Assembly (NCBI GenBank): GCA_031271275.1
Contig: JAISWA010000281.1
Location: 1 to 11,730, forward strand
Length of the DNA stretch: 11,730 nucleotides
Reading direction: 5' to 3'
Origin: Clostridiales bacterium
GTDB lineage: Bacteria > Bacillota > Clostridia > Lachnospirales > WQUN01
Shown here: one piece after another, positions 6,640 to 11,730 of the stretch
How the letters are laid out: the number at the start of each line of letters is the position of its first letter
How positions within the stretch are numbered: position 1 is the stretch's first letter
The notes under the pieces: generated by a model
The model's input: the letters and a program-made list of their open reading frames with translations, nothing else
Told to the model about the DNA's origin: nothing
Database searches by the model: none
Program-made: the position numbers and the translations under genes

Positions 6640-7008
6640 TTATTTCTTCTTATTCGCAACTGTACGCGCTTTGCCCTTACGGGTGCGGGCGTTAGTTCTG
6701 GTACGCTGCCCGTGAACCGGCAGGCTCTTGCGGTGGCGTATACCCCTGTAGCAGCCGATTTCTACCAGACGTTTAATATTAAGCGCGACTTCCCGGCGCA
6801 AATCGCCCTCCACCATCTGCGAACGGTCGATCACTTCGCGTATGCGTATCACTTCGTCGTCCGTTAAATCACGGACACGCGTGTCGGGATTTACCTTCGC
6901 TTCCGCCAATATACGGTTGGAACTCGGGCGACCGATGCCATAGATATAAGTCAGCCCGATTTCAACGCGTTTTTCCCTGGGTAAGTCTATTCCAGCGATA
7001 CGTGCCAT
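6640..7008 (-). CDS. rpsM: 30S ribosomal protein S13
   Basis: S13 sits in the head of the small subunit, bridges to the large subunit and contacts P-site tRNA through its basic tail. The 122 residues begin MARIAGIDLPREKRVEIGLT and include the helix-two-turn-helix region with YIYGIG. They end in the conserved RGIRHRKSLPVHGQRTRTNA stretch and a very basic tail. The ATG has AGGAGG 5 nt upstream. It follows rpmJ by 15 nt and is the first gene of the alpha-operon block. Confidence 0.98.
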   Translation of the reverse strand: MARIAGIDLPREKRVEIGLTYIYGIGRPSSNRILAEAKVNPDTRVRDLTDDEVIRIREVIDRSQMVEGDLRREVALNIKRLVEIGCYRGIRHRKSLPVHGQRTRTNARTRKGKARTVANKKK

Positions 7009-7023
7009 GTAAACCTCCTATAA

Positions 7024-7137
7024 TTAACCCTGTCTTTGCTTGTGCTTCGGGTTTTCACAAATTACTCTTATTGCGCCCTTGCGTTTAATAATTTTACATT
7101 TTTCGCAAATAGGCTTCACTGAAGGTCTAACTTTCAT
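7024..7137 (-). CDS. rpmJ: 50S ribosomal protein L36, zinc-binding form
   Basis: This 37-codon gene reads MKVRPSVKPICEKCKIIKRK, then GAIRVICENPKHKQRQG and a TAA. L36 is the smallest large-subunit protein and stabilises 23S rRNA folding. The zinc ligands C11, C14, C27 and H32 are all present, so this is the zinc-dependent paralogue and not the zinc-free copy made under zinc limitation. AGGAG lies upstream of the ATG in the 29-nt gap after infA. Its position between infA and rpsM is standard. Confidence 0.96.
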   Translation of the reverse strand: MKVRPSVKPICEKCKIIKRKGAIRVICENPKHKQRQG

Positions 7138-7166
7138 AACAACACTCCTAACGTGAACTGTTTCTC

Positions 7167-7385
7167 TTATTTATCGCGCCAGATTATCCGACCCTTTGTA
7201 AGGTCGTAAGGCGACATTTCTATTAAAACTTTATCCCCCGGAATAATACGGATAAAATTCATCCGCAGCTTCCCGGATATGTGCGCGAGAATCTTATGCC
7301 CGTTCTCTAACTGCACCTGGAACATGGCGTTGGGTAATTTTTCGGTTACAATACCCTCCACCTCAATGACATCGTCTTTGGACAA
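7167..7385 (-). CDS. infA: Translation initiation factor IF-1
   Basis: This 72-residue single S1/OB-fold protein binds the A site of the 30S subunit during initiation. It shows the family's hallmark blocks DDVIEVEG, LPNAMFQVQLENGHKILAHI, SGKLRMNFIRI and SPYDLTKGRIIWRDK. The start is a TTG (7383-7385): the family N-terminus SKDDVIEVEG begins right there and no in-frame ATG or GTG lies nearby. The ribosome site AGGAGG (7395-7400) is 9 nt upstream and overlaps the stop codon of the preceding KOW gene, so translation of the two is likely coupled. Confidence 0.97.
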   Translation of the reverse strand: MSKDDVIEVEGIVTEKLPNAMFQVQLENGHKILAHISGKLRMNFIRIIPGDKVLIEMSPYDLTKGRIIWRDK

Positions 7386-7394
7386 TGATGCTTG

Positions 7395-7400
7395 CCTCCT
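7395..7400 (-). promoter_or_regulatory. Shine-Dalgarno site setting the infA TTG start
   Basis: A perfect AGGAGG on the minus strand, 9 nt before TTG 7383-7385 and overlapping the TAG of the upstream gene (7399-7401). It supports the TTG start, since no better start codon is in range. Confidence 0.85.
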
Positions 7401-7662
7401 AGTTTAATAACCGTCCGCTACTATAAGGTATCAGCCATTTACGAATGTCAGCGTCTTGCAGCCCGCGCGAACCGACCGCCAACAAATCCAACACCGTGTT
7501 GGTGGGCTGCACATGCTTGGTTTTCTTCTTCTTAGGCTTGCTAAGGGGACGCAGCCGCCCGTCCGTCAAGTACACGTAACCGTTGTCGTCCTGTGAAAAA
7601 ACCACAAACGGTAACCCTTTATCCCGCCCGCATTTTGAGAAAACTACCTGCCCGATTTTCAT
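7399..7662 (-). CDS. KOW-domain RNA-binding protein, L14e-like
   Basis: This 87-residue protein begins MKIGQVVFSKCGRDKGLPFV, the KOW/L14e-type small barrel. It continues with a strand pair around YVYLTDGRLRPLSKP, a lysine-rich KPKKKKTKHVQPTN segment at about 42-55, and a helical tail. Genes like this lie between map and infA in many Clostridia and are usually annotated as KOW-domain RNA-binding proteins. A ribosome-associated role is inferred from the fold and the operon. The ATG is only 1 nt after the map stop codon and has no recognisable Shine-Dalgarno site, so translation probably depends on ribosomes finishing map. Precise function is unknown. Confidence 0.85.
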   Translation of the reverse strand: MKIGQVVFSKCGRDKGLPFVVFSQDDNGYVYLTDGRLRPLSKPKKKKTKHVQPTNTVLDLLAVGSRGLQDADIRKWLIPYSSGRLLN

Positions 7663-7663
7663 G

Positions 7664-8410
7664 TTATAAAGTTAAGATTTCGGGTTCGCCGTCCGTCACC
7701 ACGATGGTATTCTCATAATGCGCTGAAAATTTACCGTCTTTGGTAACCACGGTCCACTCGTCATCCAAAATCCTTACGTCCGCTTTACCTTCGTTTACCA
7801 TAGGCTCTATGGCAAATGTCATGTTGCGTTCTATCTTGGCTCCCCTGCCCTTCATCCGGTGGTTGGGGATTTGGGGGTCCTCGTGAAGCTGCCTTCCGAC
7901 ACCGTGACCGCACCACTCGCGCACTACCGTATACCCGTATGAAGTGACATAGTCCTCAATGGCGCTGCACACTTCGTTTAAGTGACCGCCATGTTTCGCG
8001 TACCGTATCGCTTCAAAGAAACTCTGCCGGGTTACCTCTATTAGCTTTACATACTGGGGCTTAACTTCGCCCACAGGATGTGTGCGCGCGGCGTCTCCGT
8101 GGAATTTATTGAGTATCACGCCAATGTCGATACTGATAATATCGCCGTTTTTTAAGCGTCTTAAACCGGGTATACCGTGTATTACCGCATCGTTGACCGA
8201 CATATTGGTCGCGGCAGGGTAGCCCCTGTACCCGAGGAAAGAAGGTATTCCGCCTTTGCCCCGGATAAATTCCTCCGCGATTTTATTCAGTTCTCCCGTA
8301 GTGACGCCCGGCTTGATATACTTTTCGAGTTCTTCGTGAGCTTGTGCCACAATACGGCTTGCGGCGCGCATTTTTTCCACCTGGTCATTGTTTTTGATGA
8401 AAATCCCCAT
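7664..8410 (-). CDS. map: Type I methionine aminopeptidase
   Basis: It removes the initiator methionine from nascent proteins when the next residue is small. The 248 residues show all five metal ligands: D95 (SIDIG), D106 (HGDAARTHPVG), H169 (CGHGVGR), E202 (FAIEPM) and E233 (HYENT). The substrate-contacting H78 (AVIHGIPG) and H176 (QLHEDP) are also present. It is the short type I form, without an N-terminal zinc or SH3 extension. The ATG overlaps the secY stop codon by 1 nt (TAATG), with AAGGGA 11 nt upstream. In most Firmicutes adk lies between secY and map; here there is no room for it. Confidence 0.98.
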   Translation of the reverse strand: MGIFIKNNDQVEKMRAASRIVAQAHEELEKYIKPGVTTGELNKIAEEFIRGKGGIPSFLGYRGYPAATNMSVNDAVIHGIPGLRRLKNGDIISIDIGVILNKFHGDAARTHPVGEVKPQYVKLIEVTRQSFFEAIRYAKHGGHLNEVCSAIEDYVTSYGYTVVREWCGHGVGRQLHEDPQIPNHRMKGRGAKIERNMTFAIEPMVNEGKADVRILDDEWTVVTKDGKFSAHYENTIVVTDGEPEILTL

Positions 8411-9678
8411 TAATCAAGGAATCCCTTATAGTGCCTCATCAATAACTGCGACTCAAGCTGTTTGATAAATTCCAAGGCCACGCCAGTTACAATCAACAAC
8501 GTCGTGCCGCCGAACAAATTGATACCGGTCACGTTCTGCAAAATTACCGGCGCAATCGCGATGATGCTGTACAATATGGCCCCGATAAGGGACATCCTGT
8601 CCACCGTGCGCTGCACATATTCGCCCGTAGGTTTGCCTGGCCGTATACCCGGAATAAAGCCGCCGTTCTTTTTCATGTTCTCGGCCATTTCGGTGGTGTT
8701 AATCGCGAAAGAGGTATAGAAGAATGTAAACATGAAAATCAGGATGACATATAAGATAGACCCGACCCAGTGCGTGGTATCTAAATAGCTCACAATCGTG
8801 CCAAGCCACTCGGCTTGTACAAACCCGTTTATCTGCTGCGGGAACTGCAACAGCGAGATAGCGAAGATGATGGACATAACGCCGGCGATATTGACTTTAA
8901 TCGGAATATAGGAACTGTTGCTTCCGAACGCGGCGCGACCCGCCATCTTTTTAGAATACTGCACGGGTATCCGCCGCTCGCCCTCCTGCACCATAACCAC
9001 AAAAGTGATAACCGCAACAAAAATCAGCAAGATTCCGGCTACCATTCCGATACCCGCCCACAGGTTATCGCCGCCGAGCATCAGCCGCAGGGAGTTTACG
9101 CCCGCAGGCAGACTGGAAAGGATATTAGCGAAGATGATGAAGGAGGAACCGTTTCCGATACCGCGCTCCGTTAAAATTTCAGCCAACCACATGATAAAAA
9201 TCGTACCGGACACCATGCCCACGGTGGACATGATATAGGTGAGCCAGTTGTCGTGACGGAAGATGCTGCCCACGGAAGTATTAAGGTACGAATACGTAAG
9301 CGCCGCCGCGTTTATCGCCGCCATACCCACCGCAACGTAGCGGGTGATCTGGTTGATTTTCTTCCGACCTTCCTCGCCTTCCTTCTGCAGCCTTTCCAGG
9401 GGAGGGATGGCGTAGGTCAGCAGCTGCATAATAATGGACGCCGTAATGTAAGGCCCGATACCCATCGCGAACACGGTGCCGTATCCGCCGCCCGCAATTA
9501 AGGCGAAAATGTTATCGGTACTGAGCGTATCCAACGACCCGCCGTACAGAAGCGTTAAATCAACGCCGGGCAGCGGGATATGGGAACCCAACCGGTAAAT
9601 AAGAAGCAACAGCCCGACAAAAATCAATTTCCTTCGGATATCTTTAACTTTCCACGCGTTGACTAGTATTTTAAACAC
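8410..9678 (-). CDS. secY: Protein translocase subunit SecY
   Basis: SecY is the membrane channel of the general secretion pathway, working with SecE, SecG and SecA. The 422 residues contain ten hydrophobic segments, at about 17-33, 74-90, 115-131, 148-168, 176-192, 207-230, 263-280, 307-325, 361-380 and 387-404. The plug region follows TM1. The conserved cytoplasmic loops MVQEGERRIPVQY (229-241) and GFIPGIRPGKPTGEYV (340-355) contact SecA and ribosomes. The start is GTG (9676-9678), overlapping the rplO stop codon by 1 nt (TAGTG), with an excellent AGAGGTGATT ribosome site. Overlaps on both sides suggest tight translational coupling rplO-secY-map. Confidence 0.98.
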   Translation of the reverse strand: MFKILVNAWKVKDIRRKLIFVGLLLLIYRLGSHIPLPGVDLTLLYGGSLDTLSTDNIFALIAGGGYGTVFAMGIGPYITASIIMQLLTYAIPPLERLQKEGEEGRKKINQITRYVAVGMAAINAAALTYSYLNTSVGSIFRHDNWLTYIMSTVGMVSGTIFIMWLAEILTERGIGNGSSFIIFANILSSLPAGVNSLRLMLGGDNLWAGIGMVAGILLIFVAVITFVVMVQEGERRIPVQYSKKMAGRAAFGSNSSYIPIKVNIAGVMSIIFAISLLQFPQQINGFVQAEWLGTIVSYLDTTHWVGSILYVILIFMFTFFYTSFAINTTEMAENMKKNGGFIPGIRPGKPTGEYVQRTVDRMSLIGAILYSIIAIAPVILQNVTGINLFGGTTLLIVTGVALEFIKQLESQLLMRHYKGFLD

Positions 9679-10118
9679 TAAATCACCTCTGCCTTACCGC
9701 CTGCAGCCTCAATTTTCTCCGCGGCGGTTTTGCTAAACTGGTGTACGCGAACAGTAAGCTTCTTTTGTAAATCGCCGTTACCGAGTATTTTAACGCCGTC
9801 GCGGGGGTTGGATACCAAACCTTTTGACTTTAACGCTTCCACCGTAACTTCAGCGCCATTTTCAAAAACGTTTAATAAGGAAATATTTATCGCGACGATT
9901 TCTTTTGTATTGCGGTTATGGAAACCTCTCTTGGGCAGACGACGGTATAAAGGCATTTGCCCGCCTTCAAAACCGGTCTTTCCGCCGGAGCCCGAGCGCG
10001 CTTTCTGCCCCTTATGACCGCGTCCTGCCGTTTTTCCGTTTCCCGAACCGTGACCGCGCCCGCGCCTGTAGCTTTTGGTGGTCGCGCCTTCGGCTGATTT
10101 AAGACTGCTTAGCTTCAT
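9678..10118 (-). CDS. rplO: 50S ribosomal protein L15
   Basis: L15 is a late-assembly large-subunit protein with a long glycine- and arginine-rich N-terminal arm that threads into 23S rRNA. The 146 residues show that arm clearly (GRGHGSGNGKTAGRGHKGQK, GGKTGFEGGQMPLYRRLPKR), followed by the globular domain ending KIEAAGGKAEVI. The ATG has GGAGGAG upstream and starts 2 nt after the rpmD stop codon. Its own stop overlaps the secY start. Confidence 0.98.
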   Translation of the reverse strand: MKLSSLKSAEGATTKSYRRGRGHGSGNGKTAGRGHKGQKARSGSGGKTGFEGGQMPLYRRLPKRGFHNRNTKEIVAINISLLNVFENGAEVTVEALKSKGLVSNPRDGVKILGNGDLQKKLTVRVHQFSKTAAEKIEAAGGKAEVI

Positions 10119-10120
10119 GG

Positions 10121-10309
10121 TTATTTCTCCTCCACGGGCTCTACGCGCACCAGATGACGTACCTTATGAATCATGCCGCGCATCGCCGCGTTATCTTGTT
10201 GTACGACGAAAGAATTGAGCTTGCCGAGACCCAACGCTTCCACGACTTTCCTATGCTTTGGCGTCGCGCATATGGTTGAGCGCACCAGTGTTATTTTTAT
10301 CTGTGGCAT
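10121..10309 (-). CDS. rpmD: 50S ribosomal protein L30
   Basis: This is a small large-subunit protein of 62 residues, the usual bacterial length. Conserved sequence includes IKITLVRSTICATPKHRKVV, EALGLGKLNSFVVQQDN, and IHKVRHLVRVEPV at the end. The ATG has GGAAGGG 6 nt upstream. It lies 20 nt after rpsE and 2 nt before rplO, the normal spc-operon position. Confidence 0.97.
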   Translation of the reverse strand: MPQIKITLVRSTICATPKHRKVVEALGLGKLNSFVVQQDNAAMRGMIHKVRHLVRVEPVEEK

Positions 10310-10329
10310 GGGAAACCCTTCCTTTCGGT

Positions 10330-10836
10330 TTACGCTTCGTAAATCTCTTCTACGGTCTTTCCTCTGAGCTTGGCGACCTGCGAAGGGGTTTTCATTTGCT
10401 TCAGCCCCTCGATAGTCGCGCTCACGACATTGTGCTTATTGTTTGAGCCGATGGATTTTGTGACGATGTTACGCACACCGGCAAGCTCAAGCACGGCGCG
10501 CATGGAACCGCCCGCGATAACCCCGGTGCCTTCCGGCGCGGGTTTCATCATCACGCGGCTTGCGCCGAACTGCCCTATTATATCGTGGTAAATACTGTCA
10601 TTATTATTTTTTTCGATATAGATCAAATTCTTTTTCGCGTCCTCTTTACCCTTGCGTATAGCTTCGGGTATTTCAGCCGCTTTGCCGAGACCTGCGCCTA
10701 CATGCCCGTCTTCGTCGCCGACTACCACCAACGCGGCGAAACGGAATGTACGTCCGCCCTTTACCACCTTGGTAACGCGGTTAATGGTAACTACGCGGTC
10801 TTTGAGGTCAAGCGCGTTCGCGTCTATCTTTTTCAA
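10330..10836 (-). CDS. rpsE: 30S ribosomal protein S5
   Basis: S5 is a small-subunit protein important for decoding accuracy and mRNA entry; its N-terminal loop is where spectinomycin-resistance changes arise. The 168 residues contain the S5 RNA-binding domain (about 11-75; VVTINRVTKVVKGGRTFRF, VGDEDGHVGAGLGKAAEIPE) and the C-terminal domain (PAPEGTGVIAGGSMRAVLEL, GVRNIVTKSIGSNNKHNVV). The KVVKGGR loop looks unaltered. The start is TTG (10834-10836), set by AAGGGAG (10844-10850) with 7-nt spacing. Upstream in-frame codons back to the rplR stop offer no ATG or GTG. Confidence 0.97.
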   Translation of the reverse strand: MKKIDANALDLKDRVVTINRVTKVVKGGRTFRFAALVVVGDEDGHVGAGLGKAAEIPEAIRKGKEDAKKNLIYIEKNNNDSIYHDIIGQFGASRVMMKPAPEGTGVIAGGSMRAVLELAGVRNIVTKSIGSNNKHNVVSATIEGLKQMKTPSQVAKLRGKTVEEIYEA

Positions 10837-10862
10837 AGTAGTGCTCCCTTCAATAGCGTACT

Positions 10863-11237
10863 TTAGAATCGCAGTCCGTTTTCTCTGGCGGCTTCGGCGA
10901 GCGCCTGCACCTTGCCATGATAAATATAACCGCCCCGGTCAAAGACTACCGTTTCTATTCCTTTATCCACCGCTTTTTTGGCTATCGCTTTTCCGACCGC
11001 CTTAGCCGCCTCGATGTTGGAAGTGGATTTAAGCTTGTCGGATTCCACCAGCGATTTGTCCATGGTGGAAGCGGAAACCAGGGTATGCCCCGCCGTATCG
11101 TCAATCACTTGCGCGTAAATATGTTTATTGGAACGGTACACGGCAAGCCGGGGCTGCTCTGACGTTCCGGAAAGATAATTGCGCATTTTATAGTGGCGCT
11201 TCTCGCGGGCTTCGGTGCGTGACTTTTTATATATCAT
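10863..11237 (-). CDS. rplR: 50S ribosomal protein L18
   Basis: L18 binds 5S rRNA with L5 and L25-type proteins and docks it on the large subunit. The 124 residues have a basic N-terminal arm (KKSRTEAREKRHYKMRNYLS), then RLAVYRSNKHIYAQVIDD, TLVSASTMDK, and the conserved end VFDRGGYIYHGKVQALAEAA, RENGLRF. The ATG is preceded by AAGGAG with 9-nt spacing. It lies 37 nt after rplF and 26 nt before rpsE. Confidence 0.98.
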   Translation of the reverse strand: MIYKKSRTEAREKRHYKMRNYLSGTSEQPRLAVYRSNKHIYAQVIDDTAGHTLVSASTMDKSLVESDKLKSTSNIEAAKAVGKAIAKKAVDKGIETVVFDRGGYIYHGKVQALAEAARENGLRF

Positions 11238-11274
11238 TGCTTACAACTCCTTTTGCATACGCCGCATTCGGTTA

Positions 11275-11730
11275 TTACTTCTTGCCGGCTTTGCCTGCTT
11301 TACGCCTGATTTTTTCGTAATCATACTTGATGCCTTTGCCCTTGAACGGCTCCGGCCCGCGTTTGTCTCGGATATTGGCCGCATACTGCCCGACCTTTTC
11401 TTTATCTATACCGGTGATGGTGATTTTATTGGTACCTTCCACCGTACTGGTAATCCCTTCGGGGTCCGTCATTTCCACCGGATGGGAATAGCCCAGATTA
11501 AGCGTCAGCTTATCACCGTTTTTAGCGGCTCTGTAACCCGTGCCGTTGATTTCCAGTTTTTTGGTATAGCCCTGTGTCACGCCCACCACCATATTGTTGA
11601 TGAGTGTACGCGTTAAACCGTGCAGGGCCTTATATTTCTTTAAATCGTTGGGGCGCTCCACTTTAATCTGCCCGTCTTCCTGTGCGATAGTCATGTCTCC
11701 GGACATCTTCCGTGTCAACGTCCCCTTGGG
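11275..11730 (-). CDS. rplF: 50S ribosomal protein L6 (5' end outside window)
   Basis: L6 lies near the GTPase-associated region of the large subunit. The frame is open to the right edge, reading PKGTLTRKMSGDM at the edge, so about 30-35 N-terminal residues are missing. A TTG at 11716-11718 could be mistaken for a start, but it encodes the leucine of the conserved KGTL motif. The visible 151 residues include GLTRTLINNMVVGVTQGY, KKLEINGTGYRA, LNLGYSHPVEM, and the C-terminal NIRDKRGPEPFKGKGIKY followed by a lysine-rich tail. It is the most upstream visible gene of the spc-type cluster. Confidence 0.97.
   Translation of the reverse strand, partial: PKGTLTRKMSGDMTIAQEDGQIKVERPNDLKKYKALHGLTRTLINNMVVGVTQGYTKKLEINGTGYRAAKNGDKLTLNLGYSHPVEMTDPEGITSTVEGTNKITITGIDKEKVGQYAANIRDKRGPEPFKGKGIKYDYEKIRRKAGKAGKK

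Noticed and set aside
6625..6640. Self-complementary AGGAGGCTCCT at the rpsK ribosome site as a regulatory hairpin
   Set aside because: Only a 4-bp stem with a 3-nt loop can form, too weak to control translation.
11716..11718. TTG as the rplF start
   Set aside because: The frame continues to the window edge with the conserved PKGTL sequence, so the gene is truncated by the window and does not start here.
4028..11730. A novel system hidden in the ribosomal cluster
   Set aside because: Every frame on the minus strand is accounted for by standard spc/alpha genes with gaps of 47 nt or less; nothing foreign is inserted.

Overview
This window comes from a Gram-positive bacterium, most likely class Clostridia of the Bacillota. 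Five things point there. rpsD sits inside the alpha operon, whereas in Bacillus it is a separate gene. A KOW-domain gene lies between map and infA. L17 is enlarged by lineage-style insertions. S4 and L36 both keep their four zinc ligands. Strong AGGAGG-type Shine-Dalgarno sites precede most genes. The species cannot be named from this sequence.

Layout. Positions 1-243 (minus) hold the start of a small membrane protein resembling DUF6106. Positions 244-586 are non-coding and rich in repeats: a dispersed-type palindrome that looks like an intrinsic terminator for the minus strand, then three 42-bp tandem units running into the next gene. Positions 587-2806 (minus) encode a large chemoreceptor with an extracytoplasmic zinc-binding CZB-like domain and a long poly-HAMP neck. 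A MerR/GyrI-like regulator (3053-3898, plus) is divergent from it. A hairpin at 3967-4002 separates the convergent merR and ribosomal genes.

From 4028 to the right edge, everything is one compact minus-strand cluster in spc plus alpha operon order: rplF (partial)-rplR-rpsE-rpmD-rplO-secY-map-KOW gene-infA-rpmJ-rpsM-rpsK-rpsD-rpoA-rplQ. Gaps run from a 1-nt overlap to 47 nt, so it is probably one or a few long transcripts. It supplies ribosomal proteins, the Sec channel that inserts membrane proteins, the aminopeptidase that trims nascent chains, initiation factor 1 and the RNA polymerase alpha subunit. The promoter lies outside the window to the right. No internal promoter stands out.

No new defence or mobile system is visible. 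The parts most worth a second look are the 42-bp in-frame repeats copying the chemoreceptor's last codons, the palindrome used as a terminator, the receptor's domain architecture, the absence of adk between secY and map, and the enlarged L17.
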